Below, in pieces: positions 26,874-35,928 of a stretch of DNA of 64,000 nt. Source of the DNA: an uncultured Arenicella sp. GTDB lineage: Bacteria; Pseudomonadota; Gammaproteobacteria; Arenicellales; Arenicellaceae. Each line of letters begins with the position of its first letter. Positions within the stretch are counted from its first letter, which is position 1. The position numbers and the translations under genes are program-made. Under the pieces are notes generated by a model. That model saw nothing but the letters and a program-made list of their open reading frames with translations. It made no database searches and had not been told where the DNA came from. The stretch is taken from assembly GCA_937922925.1 (NCBI GenBank), contig CALAKU010000022.1, positions 1-64,000 on the forward strand. Reading direction: 5' to 3'.

Positions 26874-26930
26874 TTAGATCGCTGAGGACATTAGATCGCT
26901 GAGGCTCTTAGATAGCTGAGGCCATTAGAT
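26874..26930. repeat. 17-bp tandem repeat filling the trkA-trkH gap, 3.4 copies
   Basis: TTAGAT(C/A)GCTGAGG plus a variable 3-base spacer repeats at 26874-26890, 26891-26907 and 26908-26924, with a truncated fourth copy TTAGAT at 26925-26930. The first two core units are identical. On the coding (minus) strand each unit ends ATCTAA, and the fourth supplies the trkA stop codon TAA (26925-26927). The array ends three bases before the trkH ATG. Confidence 0.92.
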
Positions 26931-28304
26931 AAAAGTGGCGGCCACCTGAAACAGGGCCTCGACATTGTTGATGCAGGACTTATCATCCATGAAAACGATG
27001 ACATGATCCTCGGCTTCAATAACCGTGTCGGCGTTTGGAATAATGACTTGTTCGTTACGTACGATCGCGCCAATGCCAGTGCCGGAGGGGAAGGGTATTT
27101 CACGAACCCCTTTGCCAATTACCTTAGAGGTGTTTTCATCGCCGTGGGCAATGGCTTCAATGGCTTCGGCCCGGCCTCGGCGCAAGGAATGTACAGCGAC
27201 CACGTCGCCGCGACGAATATGCGCCAACACCGAACCGATCGTCGCGACACGCGGTGAGATAATCACATTAATATCGCGATGATCTAAGTGCTCTACATAA
27301 GCTGGCTTATTGACCAAGGCCATAACGCGTTTAGCGCCCAGTTGTTTGGCGAGATTAGCCGATAGGATATTAATTTCATCGCGCTCAGTGACTGCACAAA
27401 ACACATCGCAGCTCTCGATGTTCTCTTGCAGCAGGAGCCTAGCATCGGCAGCATCGCCATTTAGGACAATGGTGTTGGTCACTAATTCAGCGATGTGTTC
27501 AGCGCGCTTGGAATTAAACTCAATCAATTTCACTGAGTAACCTTGGCGCTCTAACTCGCGTGCCAAGTTCAAGCCAATGTTGCCACCGCCGGCGATAAAA
27601 ATACGCTTTGTTTTATCGCTCTTACCACGCATTTCCTGCATTACTTTGCGGATGTGTTGACGGGCGGCGACAAAAAAGACTTCGTCTTTTTCTTGAACAA
27701 CGGTTTCGGATTTCGGTGTAATGACCTCGCCGTCGCGATAGATGGCGGCGACTCGCGTTTCTATGCCCGGCATGTGTTGTTTGAGTTCGGTCAAGGGGTG
27801 ACCAATCAGAGCGCCACCTTTAACGGCTTTCACACCAACGAGCTGAACCAAACCATCGGCGAAATCCAATACCTGCAAGGCGCCCGGAAACTCGATCAAA
27901 CGAGCAATGTGATCGCGAACGATTTTCTCTGGTGAAATGACGACGTCGACTTGAAACCCAGTGTCGCCTTGAAAAAGATCATTGTTGCTTAAGTATTCTT
28001 TGGAGCGCAGGCGTGCGATTTTGGTTGGCGTAGAGAAAATATTATCAGCGATTTGGCACGCGACTAAATTGACTTCGTCGTTATTAGTGACAGCCAAAAC
28101 CAAGGACGCGTCCTCGGCCCCTGCGGCTCGCAACACCGATGGGTGTGAGGCGCTACCGGGTACGGTGCGAATATCAAGGCGGCTTTGTAATTGCTGCAAC
28201 GCCAGCTTGTCAACATCAACAACGGTTACATCGTTGTCTTCGCCGACCAGCACTTCGGCGATCGAAACACCAACTTGGCTAGCACCGAGAATGAGGATTT
28301 TCAT
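26925..28304 (-). CDS. trkA: Trk potassium uptake regulatory subunit TrkA
   Basis: A 459-residue cytoplasmic protein with two tandem RCK units: GASQVGVSIAEVL at the N-terminus and a second Rossmann motif GGGNIGLNLARELE near residue 238, each followed by a TrkA-C domain (ALIGHPLTELKQ and IGKGVREIPFPSGT). These bind NAD(H) and gate TrkH. The ATG overlaps the stop of the upstream ntrX-like gene by ATGA (28301-28304), so it is translationally coupled to the two-component system. TrkH follows. The C-terminal residues run into a 17-bp tandem repeat. Confidence 0.97.
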   Translation of the reverse strand: MKILILGASQVGVSIAEVLVGEDNDVTVVDVDKLALQQLQSRLDIRTVPGSASHPSVLRAAGAEDASLVLAVTNNDEVNLVACQIADNIFSTPTKIARLRSKEYLSNNDLFQGDTGFQVDVVISPEKIVRDHIARLIEFPGALQVLDFADGLVQLVGVKAVKGGALIGHPLTELKQHMPGIETRVAAIYRDGEVITPKSETVVQEKDEVFFVAARQHIRKVMQEMRGKSDKTKRIFIAGGGNIGLNLARELERQGYSVKLIEFNSKRAEHIAELVTNTIVLNGDAADARLLLQENIESCDVFCAVTERDEINILSANLAKQLGAKRVMALVNKPAYVEHLDHRDINVIISPRVATIGSVLAHIRRGDVVAVHSLRRGRAEAIEAIAHGDENTSKVIGKGVREIPFPSGTGIGAIVRNEQVIIPNADTVIEAEDHVIVFMDDKSCINNVEALFQVAATFI

Positions 28305-29686
28305 ACGCTTTGTTTTGCATCACGTGCACTGATATTCAGGCTTTTCAGTTTGCGGTATAAATGAGTGCGTTCAAGACCAACGGCGTCGGCAAGTTTACTA
28401 ACATTGCCATTGACGGCGGCCAGATGATGACTCAAATATTCACGCTCAAAGGCTTCTTTCGCAGTTCGCATATCTCCGTAATAATAGTCGGGTACGCTAT
28501 TGCGTTTTTGTTGCACGTCTAAGTCGCTACTCAGAGCGGCATCGACCTCAGCGCGGCTGATTTTTCGACCGATGTTCAAAATCAACAAACGCTGTATTAC
28601 GTTTTGCAATTGTCTGGCGTTGCCGGGCCACGCGTAATTACCAAGGGCTTTTCGAGCTTGCTCGTCGACATCGGGTATATCTAGCTGGTTTTTATCAGCG
28701 ACATCGCGGATAAACAAATCAACAAGTTCCGGTAAATCTTGACGACGCTCGCGCAGCGCTGGCACCTGAATGGGGATAACGTTCAAGCGATAGTAAAGGT
28801 CTTCCAAAAACGTTCCATCATTAACTGACTGTTGCGGGTTGCCGCTGGTCGAAACGATGACGCGAACATCCAGTTCTACATAGTTGCTGCCACCTATGCG
28901 CAAAAATTGCTGATCTTGTAGAGCGCTGTGCAGCATATTCTGAATATCTAAGTTGAGGCCTAAGACCTCATTGATAAATACCGTGCCACCTTTGGCTTGC
29001 TCGAAACGGCCCATGACCAACTTGCCGTCGACTTCGCTACCAAATAAAGCCTGCGCTACGTTTTCACTTGGCATTGCGGCCAAGTTTAACTCCACAAAAG
29101 CGCTGTCGGCTCGCGGGCTATTTTCATGAACCTTTTGGGCTACTAGGCGTTTGCCAGTACCCGGCTCGCCAGTAATGAAAACCCACGAATCGGTGGGGCC
29201 AAGCAGTTTAATGTGGCGAAGCAGTTCCCGACTCGAATCGCTCTGCGAGACTAGTGGTGAGTTGTGTTGGAGTTTCGAGCGAAGTTGTTGATTCTCTTGG
29301 CGCAGTAAGGCGTTTTCTAAACCGCGCTCGATCCCCAATAAAAGTTTGCCAGTGGATAATGGTTTTTCAAGAAAGTCATAGGCCCCAAGTTTGACGGCCT
29401 CTACCGCATTTTCAACCGTGCCGTGGCCAGAAATCATGATGACGGGCGTCGTGCCAAGCTGGTCTTTTTCTACCCAAGACTTAAGAACAGAAATGCCGTC
29501 TTCGTTTGGCATCCAAATATCCAGCAACACCAGATCGGGTTGTTTTTCCTTGAAGGTGCTGCGCGCTTTATCGGCATTTTCGGCAAGGCTGACTTCGTAG
29601 CCTTCATCTTGCAAGATGTCTTGCAAAATATTTCGGATGTCCGGCTCATCATCGACGACGAGTATGTGTTGGGTTCGCTCAGCCAT
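28301..29686 (-). CDS. ntrX: NtrX-like response regulator with degenerate sigma-54 activator domain
   Basis: A 461-residue protein: N-terminal receiver (LVVDDEPD, phospho-acceptor Asp56 in LLDIWMP, Lys in FLEKPL), a central AAA+ domain and a C-terminal Fis-type HTH (AAVNGNVSKLADAVGLERTHLYRKLKSL). Walker A is near-normal (GEPGTGKR), and the LYYRLNV and PALRERRQDLPEL segments with arginine-finger residues are intact. However, the GAFTGA loop that contacts sigma-54 is absent: LFGSE runs through VDGKLVMGRFEQ with the loop shortened and replaced. Walker B reads VFINEVLG, with Asn where Asp is usual. It may not activate sigma-54 in the standard way. It is paired with the NtrY-like kinase 155 bases upstream and coupled to trkA. 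Confidence 0.85.
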   Translation of the reverse strand: MAERTQHILVVDDEPDIRNILQDILQDEGYEVSLAENADKARSTFKEKQPDLVLLDIWMPNEDGISVLKSWVEKDQLGTTPVIMISGHGTVENAVEAVKLGAYDFLEKPLSTGKLLLGIERGLENALLRQENQQLRSKLQHNSPLVSQSDSSRELLRHIKLLGPTDSWVFITGEPGTGKRLVAQKVHENSPRADSAFVELNLAAMPSENVAQALFGSEVDGKLVMGRFEQAKGGTVFINEVLGLNLDIQNMLHSALQDQQFLRIGGSNYVELDVRVIVSTSGNPQQSVNDGTFLEDLYYRLNVIPIQVPALRERRQDLPELVDLFIRDVADKNQLDIPDVDEQARKALGNYAWPGNARQLQNVIQRLLILNIGRKISRAEVDAALSSDLDVQQKRNSVPDYYYGDMRTAKEAFEREYLSHHLAAVNGNVSKLADAVGLERTHLYRKLKSLNISARDAKQSV

Positions 29687-29841
29687 AGTTTATCGATTCA
29701 AAAGCCGCCGACAGGATGTTCCATCGCTGCAAACTCATCACTGGAACGGTCGTTGTAGTGAAGCATTAATGGGAACATTGCTTAGCTCGAAGGTCGCTCA
29801 ATGCGACGATTGCTGACGGCGATTTTCGACTGTAAACCATT

Positions 29842-32103
29842 TTAATTACGATTGCCACGATAGGTCTGTAAGGCGTTTATTGGCAAGCGAATTTGCATGA
29901 CTGCGCCACCAAGGCTGCCACTTTGGGTCCAAACCGAACCGCTGTGCTCTTCGACAATGCGTTTCACAATGGCCAAGCCCAAACCAGACCCTTTGGCCTT
30001 AGAACTGACATAAGGGTCAAAAATAGATTCTTGAATGTCGGTTGGAATGCCGGGGCCGTTGTCTTCGACGATCACGTCGACATACTGCCCAGCCACATTA
30101 TTAGGCTGCGCCGATGCGATTCTGAGCTTGGGCGTCTCGATGCCTTCGATTGCATGGCAGGCGTTAATGACCAAGTTGTTCAATACCTGGCGCAAGGCAC
30201 CGCTGTTTGCCTTGATCAAAGGCAGTTCGCTGGCCAGCTCTATGCTTAGCTCGATGTTTTGCAGAACCGACGCGTGCAGCTCAACGACATCGCGTATTAA
30301 TTGGTTTAAATCCAGCGGGGCCAGTTGTGCTCGCACGGGCTGAGCATAGCTTGAAAAATCGTTAACCATGTCTTTCATGGACTCAACTTGTTGCACAATG
30401 GTGCGGGTACTGCGCTCAAGCATCTCTTGTTGCTGGTCGCCGACTTCATCATAGAGCTTATGGCGTATTCGCTCTGCCGAGAGTTGAATTGGTGTGAGCG
30501 GGTTCTTGATTTCATGCGCTAAACGTCTGGCGACTTCTCCCCAGGCTGCATCGCGTTGAGCTTGAATAAGATTGGTCACGTCGTCAAACACAACAATGTG
30601 GGTGTCGCCTTGCTGTGTATCGCTTTGCTGTATGCCACTTTGGCTTGGCTGCGTTTGGTTGTGCTCTTTGTTACCAGACTCTCGATGGCTGGACAAAGAA
30701 CCCCGCAGAATAATAATTTGCCGGCCATGTTGGCCTAGCAAGGTAACCTCATCTTGCCAGCTGCTATGAGGCGACTCCATGCCTCGTTGAATGCGTTCAA
30801 AAAAGACGGCGGTTTGAGGGTTGAGTTCGATAAGTTTGTCGAGCGAGTGGCTTACCAGTTCGCTTTGCTCCAAACCTAGAATATCGCCAGCAGCTGCATT
30901 GCAAACTTGCAAGCAACGCGTGTTATCAAACGTGAAAACCCCGGACGAGAGGTTGGTTAGCACTGCTTCAAAATAGCCTTTTTGTTCTTCTGTTTCGGAT
31001 TGGCTCGCGGCGGCGGTTTGTTGGGCTTCGAGAACCTTGCGGCTCATGTTGTTGAACGACTTAGTCAATACGCCAAGTTCGTCAACGCTTGTAACCGGCA
31101 GCTGTGATCCGTAGTCGCCTTCGGCAATTTGTTGGGTGCCTGCGGCTAAGTTTGAGATCGGCTGTACCAAACGCCTCGATAGGTAAACGGCGGCCAGCAT
31201 TGAAAAGAGTAAGCTTACAAGCGATATCAAGCTGAGCATAACGACCAAGCTAAACTTGAGCGGGCCTCTAGCAAACACCATTTGCGCGTATTGTTTGTTG
31301 GCTGTCTCAACGCTATTCGCTAAGGTTGCGTATCGCAACGGCAGCACTTTAATCACTTGCAGGCCATAGAACTCACGGCCCAATTCACGCACCGGAATTG
31401 GCGCGACGACCCGCAATTGTTGAGCCGTTGGTGAAAGCGGCTCTAATAGGGTATAGGTTTGGTTTAGACGCAGTTCAGTAAACACCTCATCGCCGGGCGT
31501 ATCTGGAAAAACCTGACTCGGGTTTTCATTAGAGAACGCAAGTACGCGGCCATCGTCGGTAAATAGGGACACTTCGGTAAAGTCCTCGAGTTTACGAAAG
31601 TCTTCAAGGGTGCTTAGCAACTCACTTGCCGGCACGTTTTGCCTCAGGGTGCGAGCAAATACCTCAACGTCGTTAATGATGTCTTCTTTAATGGCTTCCA
31701 GGGCTGTCTGACTCAGCAATAGTGAATCTTTGACGGTTTGCTCTATGCGCACATCAAACCAGCTATCGACCCCCTTGTTTAAAAACTGAATGGAAAAATA
31801 ATAGATCAGCGAAAATGGGATCACCATCAAAAACAAAAAGATAAAAACCAGCTTAGTGGTCAGGCGTGAGCCAAGTTCTTTTCGCCACAACTGCCGCGCT
31901 AGGATCGCAATATTGATGAGTAGAAAGAACACCAAAATGCCAATGCCGGCAATGCCCAGCAGAGTAATCCAGTATTGCAACTCGCCTTGAGAATCGTCTT
32001 GCAGGCTGGCGACAATCAGCGAAGTGAGTGCAAACAGTAAAATTGCACACACCGCGATTACCGGCGCGGGAGAGGTGATCTTTCTAATGACAGCTCGAAG
32101 CAT
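29842..32103 (-). CDS. ntrY: NtrY-like membrane sensor histidine kinase
   Basis: About 753 residues. Three hydrophobic helices lie in the first 120 residues, then a periplasmic or extracytoplasmic sensor region, another TM helix (LKFSLVVMLSLISLVSLLFS), a HAMP domain (RRLVQPISNLAAGTQQIAEG), a PAS domain, a HisKA domain with phospho-acceptor His at 30514-30516 (RRLAHEIKNPLTP), and an ATPase with NLVINACHAIE, VEDNGPGIP and GSGLGLAIVK. The His-box sequence is typical of NtrY. A Gln/Asp/Thr-rich insertion made of 15-bp repeats lies near 30594-30660. ATG at 32103 forms TAATG with the upstream DUF4390 gene; in-frame starts at 32115 and 32145 are also possible. Confidence 0.9.
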   Translation of the reverse strand: MLRAVIRKITSPAPVIAVCAILLFALTSLIVASLQDDSQGELQYWITLLGIAGIGILVFFLLINIAILARQLWRKELGSRLTTKLVFIFLFLMVIPFSLIYYFSIQFLNKGVDSWFDVRIEQTVKDSLLLSQTALEAIKEDIINDVEVFARTLRQNVPASELLSTLEDFRKLEDFTEVSLFTDDGRVLAFSNENPSQVFPDTPGDEVFTELRLNQTYTLLEPLSPTAQQLRVVAPIPVRELGREFYGLQVIKVLPLRYATLANSVETANKQYAQMVFARGPLKFSLVVMLSLISLVSLLFSMLAAVYLSRRLVQPISNLAAGTQQIAEGDYGSQLPVTSVDELGVLTKSFNNMSRKVLEAQQTAAASQSETEEQKGYFEAVLTNLSSGVFTFDNTRCLQVCNAAAGDILGLEQSELVSHSLDKLIELNPQTAVFFERIQRGMESPHSSWQDEVTLLGQHGRQIIILRGSLSSHRESGNKEHNQTQPSQSGIQQSDTQQGDTHIVVFDDVTNLIQAQRDAAWGEVARRLAHEIKNPLTPIQLSAERIRHKLYDEVGDQQQEMLERSTRTIVQQVESMKDMVNDFSSYAQPVRAQLAPLDLNQLIRDVVELHASVLQNIELSIELASELPLIKANSGALRQVLNNLVINACHAIEGIETPKLRIASAQPNNVAGQYVDVIVEDNGPGIPTDIQESIFDPYVSSKAKGSGLGLAIVKRIVEEHSGSVWTQSGSLGGAVMQIRLPINALQTYRGNRN
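30601..30645. repeat. 15-bp imperfect tandem repeat within ntrY
   Basis: Three 15-base units (30601-30615, 30616-30630, 30631-30645) share the pattern G/TGT(A/G)TCGC(C/T)TTGCTG with increasing divergence. They encode a polar Gln-Ser-Asp-Thr-rich loop inside the PAS/linker region of the kinase. The unit length preserves the frame. Confidence 0.6.
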
Positions 32104-32654
32104 TAGCTTGACCATCCTGAATCCAGTTCCCAGTCTTGGCTCCAAAAGGCCTGTAGTCGCATTGGTGATGGCAGCGCATAAATATCAAGGTTTAAGCGGT
32201 GTATCCATGTTATCGGGCGGGCTGTTTGGCTGGCGGCGGTTTGACGAAATAGAGCTAGGCTGTCTCTTTCTAATTGATCTAGGGCGCGACGTAGTGACGA
32301 AAAACTCTTTGGTGCCGATCGGAAGGGAGTGTGAAGCAGGTAGTGGTTGCTGAGCGCATGTCGACTGAGGGCAAATTGCTGCGCCTTTTTATTGCCCGCC
32401 CAGGTAATAAAGAGTACTTGCCGTTTTTGTGCCGAGCTTGCTGTGAAATTCAGGGTCACGCCATTGTCGAGTGCGCTCTGAACTTCTTCGCTCAGAACAA
32501 TGTCTACTTCAAGCTCGCTGAGCACGATCCCTTTGGCCTGTGTAACCGATGACGTCAAAAACGCAAAAGCCAATAAAACGAGCGGCCAGTTTGGGCCGGT
32601 CAGCCATGTATTGCCTGTTACCTTACTTCTTGTATTGGAAGCTGAGGGAGTCAA
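32103..32654 (-). CDS. DUF4390 family exported protein
   Basis: A 183-residue protein starting at TTG (32654), preceded by AGAG about eight bases upstream; no in-frame ATG is available. It has a signal peptide (WPLVLLAFAFLTSSVTQA), so it is probably periplasmic. DUF4390 features are the N-terminal LSELEVDIVLSEEVQSALDNGVTLNF segment and the C-terminal RLQAFWSQDWELDSGW. In many gammaproteobacteria it lies between rsmB and ntrY, as here, suggesting a link to the NtrYX sensor. Its stop overlaps the ntrY start (TAATG). Function is unknown. Confidence 0.85.
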   Translation of the reverse strand: MTPSASNTRSKVTGNTWLTGPNWPLVLLAFAFLTSSVTQAKGIVLSELEVDIVLSEEVQSALDNGVTLNFTASSAQKRQVLFITWAGNKKAQQFALSRHALSNHYLLHTPFRSAPKSFSSLRRALDQLERDSLALFRQTAASQTARPITWIHRLNLDIYALPSPMRLQAFWSQDWELDSGWSS

Positions 32655-32721
32655 TCGATTTCTCTTGGCGAATGATAATGGCTAGTAATCATGGTTGGGT
32701 CTAAGTGCGGGATTGTCACCG

Positions 32722-34152
32722 TTACTCAGACTTCTCGAGCAGGCAGTAGTAAAACCCGTCCATATCATCAATGCTTGGCAGAGTTTGATAACCAAATTTG
32801 CGCCGTCGACCAGTAGGGTGGTGAATGGTTTTGAGAATAACATCGTTTTTACCCGCTACAAACCGCTCGATCTGATGCTCATTTTCTTGGGGTAATATTG
32901 AACAACTTGCGTAGAGCAACTTGCCGCCGGCTACCAGTTTGCGCCAAAGCGATTCAAGTAACAAATGTTGGCTGTTTTGTAGGGCCAAAATATCGCTGTC
33001 ACGCCTATGATGCTTAATGTCTGGATGTCGACGAATAACCCCTGTGCCGCTGCAAGGTGCGTCGATTAGAATTCGGTCGTATTGTTTGTGTTTACTCGGC
33101 CAATTATCTTCGGTGCTCGCATCAAAAGCATACACACTAGCGGTTAAGTTGAGCCGCTCTAAGGTAGAACGCAGTTGTTCACATCGAACTTCAGAGATGT
33201 CTAGTGCATCAAGCTCTAAGCTATTATCGCAAAGCTCTAAAAGATGCGCTGTTTTGCCACCGGGTGCGGCGCAAGCATCTAATACCCGCATGCCGCGCTC
33301 AGGTGCGAGAATGCGTGCAGCAAGTTGAGCCGCGGTGTCTTGTACTGAGCAAGCTCCATCGAAAAAGCGTGGCAATGCGGCAACTGGGGACGCTTGATCG
33401 AGAATAATACCATCGATACTGTGGGGGTCTTTCTTGGCCGGGATGTTGCTCTGTGATAACTCTTCTAGATAATCATCACGACTTTGCTGACAACGATTAA
33501 CACGCAAGCACATTGGTGCACGCTGGTTGTTGCCGTCAAAAATAGCATTGGCCTCGTCTTGATAGTGCGCTTCTAGTTTTTCAATCAGCCAATCAGGATG
33601 GCTCGCTCTGGCGGGGTTATTCACTACCGTTGGCGAACGCAAATAATTTCGCAGACAGGCATTGAGTAGTTTGCTGGCCCATTGTTTATTCAGTTGCTTG
33701 CTGGCGTTCACTGTTTCCGCCACGCCGGCATGAGGCGCTGATTTTAGGTGGCGCAGCTGATACAGGCCCACTAGCAATAGAAAATGAACAATGCGATCTT
33801 TCTTGCGGATGGGTTTGCCTAGTAGCTCTAGGGCAATGTAATCAAGCTCGCCGTACCATCGGCAAACGCCGTAAAGTAGTTCCTGGGTAAAGGCTCGGTC
33901 ATTGTCATCGGCAGCGTGTTCTTCAAACAGTTTGTCGCGGGCTCGATCCAACGACTGGCCTTGATCGATAACCTGCTGGCTTAATAGCGCGGCGGCCGCG
34001 CGCGCTGACAAAGTCTTCGATCGCCTAGGTTTAGCCTTAGGCTGGCCTTGGGAATTCGTTCCAGGTTTAGAGCTGGGCTTTCGTTGTGTGTTAGGTTTGG
34101 GCTTAGTCAAGGCTCTCACCGAGTTGGTCGCCAATCTCAATGGAATAACCAT
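32722..34152 (-). CDS. rsmB: 16S rRNA (cytosine-967-C5)-methyltransferase RsmB
   Basis: A 476-residue protein: a basic Lys/Pro/Gln-rich N-terminal extension (about residues 16-48), a NusB-like RNA-binding domain (SARAAAALLSQQVIDQG onward), and a SAM-dependent methyltransferase domain with VLDACAAPGGKTAHLLEL, the motif IV DAPCSGTGVIRRHPDIK and the catalytic Cys in YASCSILPQENE. It methylates C967 of 16S rRNA. The ATG at 34152 overlaps fmt by 50 bases; GTG at 34119 or TTG at 34110 would shorten the overlap. It follows fmt as in many gammaproteobacteria. Confidence 0.95.
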   Translation of the reverse strand: MVIPLRLATNSVRALTKPKPNTQRKPSSKPGTNSQGQPKAKPRRSKTLSARAAAALLSQQVIDQGQSLDRARDKLFEEHAADDNDRAFTQELLYGVCRWYGELDYIALELLGKPIRKKDRIVHFLLLVGLYQLRHLKSAPHAGVAETVNASKQLNKQWASKLLNACLRNYLRSPTVVNNPARASHPDWLIEKLEAHYQDEANAIFDGNNQRAPMCLRVNRCQQSRDDYLEELSQSNIPAKKDPHSIDGIILDQASPVAALPRFFDGACSVQDTAAQLAARILAPERGMRVLDACAAPGGKTAHLLELCDNSLELDALDISEVRCEQLRSTLERLNLTASVYAFDASTEDNWPSKHKQYDRILIDAPCSGTGVIRRHPDIKHHRRDSDILALQNSQHLLLESLWRKLVAGGKLLYASCSILPQENEHQIERFVAGKNDVILKTIHHPTGRRRKFGYQTLPSIDDMDGFYYCLLEKSE

Positions 34153-35038
34153 TCAAAAAATCTCGAATGGCTAAGGGCTTGCTGCCATCGCGTTGCAGGC
34201 GGAGTAGCCTAAGCGTTTGCTTGGCGCAAGCGATGTCAATACCTTCACTGCTCACATCGGCGACTGTGCCCGCCGGCAGCTCAGAGGAGTTGTCTAAAAC
34301 TTGAGCCTCCCAGACTCTCAAGCGTTGCGAGCTGTGATGGCTTTGGCATATAGGCCAGGGGTTAAACGCGCGAATTCGGCGCTCAATTTGCGTGGCTGTG
34401 TCGGCCCAGTTGATGTTGGCTTCGGCCTTGGTGATCTTTTTGGCATACGAAGCGCGTTCGTTATCTTGTTCTTGCGCAGTTAGCTCGGGGTTTGCACTCA
34501 ATGCCTCAAGTGTGTCTACAACTGCGTTGGCACCTAATTCGGCTAAGCTCTCGTGTAGGCTTGCGGATGTGTCGACGGGAGTGATTGCTCGCGTGACTCG
34601 TCGTAACACTGGGCCGGTATCAAGCCCCGCTTGCATTTGCATAATACAAATGCCGGTTTCCGTGTCGCCAGCTTCTATCGCCCGTTGAATAGGGGCAGCG
34701 CCTCGCCAGCGAGGCAAAAGAGAGGCATGGATGTTTAGGCATCCCAGGCGCGGCGTATCCAAAATGGCTTGGGGTAGCAAAAGCCCATAGGCAACCACAA
34801 TCATCGCGTCGGCTTTCAGGGTAGCGATTAGGCTTTGTTGGTCGGCTAGGCTATCAGGTTGATGTGCATCTAAACCCAGTTCAATGGCCGCACTTTTTAC
34901 TGGCGGTGGGAGCCACTTTTTGCCACGTCCTGCGCGTCGATCAGGCTGTGTGAAAACAGCAACAATCTCATGCCGTTCGGCTAAAGCGTTTAAGGCTGGT
35001 ACTGAGAAGTCGGGCGTTCCCGCAAAGATAAGGCGCAT
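34103..35038 (-). CDS. fmt: Methionyl-tRNA formyltransferase
   Basis: A 311-residue enzyme that formylates initiator Met-tRNA using 10-formyl-tetrahydrofolate. Signatures: N-terminal RLIFAGTPDFSVPALNAL, QPDRRAGRGKKWLPPPVK, the catalytic region NIHASLLPRWRGAAPIQRAI, and DTGPVLRR, followed by the C-terminal OB-fold domain (RIRAFNPWP). Length matches E. coli Fmt (315). It lies 46 bases downstream of def, the enzyme that later removes the formyl group, and overlaps rsmB. Confidence 0.97.
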   Translation of the reverse strand: MRLIFAGTPDFSVPALNALAERHEIVAVFTQPDRRAGRGKKWLPPPVKSAAIELGLDAHQPDSLADQQSLIATLKADAMIVVAYGLLLPQAILDTPRLGCLNIHASLLPRWRGAAPIQRAIEAGDTETGICIMQMQAGLDTGPVLRRVTRAITPVDTSASLHESLAELGANAVVDTLEALSANPELTAQEQDNERASYAKKITKAEANINWADTATQIERRIRAFNPWPICQSHHSSQRLRVWEAQVLDNSSELPAGTVADVSSEGIDIACAKQTLRLLRLQRDGSKPLAIRDFLNGYSIEIGDQLGESLD

Positions 35039-35084
35039 CAGATTAGTGTGCTAATAGTTTGTTTACACATACCAACGGCGGGGG

Positions 35085-35585
35085 TTATGCCGTACGCGCT
35101 CGCTTAACGAGTTTTTTGCGCACACGATCTTGCTTTAGTCGAGAGAGGTAGTCGACGAAGACTCGCCCTGCTAGGTGATCCATTTCGTGTTGTATGCAAA
35201 CGGCTAATAATCCGTCGGCTTCCAACTCATAGATTTCCCCTTGATCGTCTAACGCGGTTATTTTGATTCGCTCTGCGCGCTTTACCGGTGCATAGTACTC
35301 TGGGACAGACAAGCAGCCTTCATCGTAGGTTTGCTCGCCATCGCGTTCAGTGATTTTTGGGTTAATCAATATCCGCGGCTCATTTCGCTCTTCCGAGAGA
35401 TCCATAACAATAACTTGCTCGTGCACATCGACTTGAGTGGCAGCAAGACCAATACCATTAGCGTCGTACATCGTTTCGAACATGTCTTTGACCAAGCTGC
35501 GAATGCGGTCATCCACTGTCTCAACCGGCTTAGCAATCGTTCTTAATCGTTCATCTGGGTAGACCAAAATTTCTAATTTAGCCAT
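35085..35585 (-). CDS. def: Peptide deformylase
   Basis: A 166-residue metalloenzyme removing the N-formyl group from nascent proteins. All three family motifs are intact: GIGLAATQV (motif 1), [13 protein letters not shown] with the metal-binding Cys (motif 2), and [12 protein letters not shown] with two His ligands and the catalytic Glu (motif 3). It is the first gene of the minus-strand group def-fmt-rsmB-DUF4390-ntrYX-trkAH and is divergent from the LysM gene. Confidence 0.98.
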   Translation of the reverse strand: MAKLEILVYPDERLRTIAKPVETVDDRIRSLVKDMFETMYDANGIGLAATQVDVHEQVIVMDLSEERNEPRILINPKITERDGEQTYDEGCLSVPEYYAPVKRAERIKITALDDQGEIYELEADGLLAVCIQHEMDHLAGRVFVDYLSRLKQDRVRKKLVKRARTA

Positions 35586-35928
35586 AGTCGTAGGCCTCTA
35601 AAACGGCGTTAGCTCAAGTTAAACCAAAAACTCTCGTTCATTCAGGAGTGGAAATAACGTAAACTTTCTATTAAGTTGTTTGCCTAAGCCACTAAAAAAG
35701 AAGTAATATTTGCTTTGGCAATGTCTGAAGCAAGCGAAAGCCGAACTAATTTGAGTGGCTTTCAGATCGCGTATTATGCGCCATGCTTGTTTACATTCAA
35801 GTCAACATTTAAACGAAGATTGCTCATCAAGAGGAGTGAGCGCTGGCGCAAACTGCATTAAATCGGTTTGTATCGGCGGCTTACCAATTTATAAGCCATT
35901 TACAATAGTGCCAACCCAGCATAACAAA
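35586..35928. other. Divergent intergenic region between def and the LysM gene (343 bases)
   Basis: It must hold promoters for both directions. On the plus strand TATTAT (35772-35777) lies 15 bases after TTGAGT (35751-35756), a weak candidate with short spacing; TACAAT (35901-35906) is another -10-like site, close to the LysM start. An ORF extending the LysM protein upstream to 35755 is rejected because it would bury the signal peptide. No RNA gene or terminator seen. Confidence 0.5.

Noticed and set aside
35755..35928. N-terminal extension of the LysM protein
   Set aside because: The signal peptide begins at 35929; the upstream 58 residues are unlike an export signal and have no conserved pattern.
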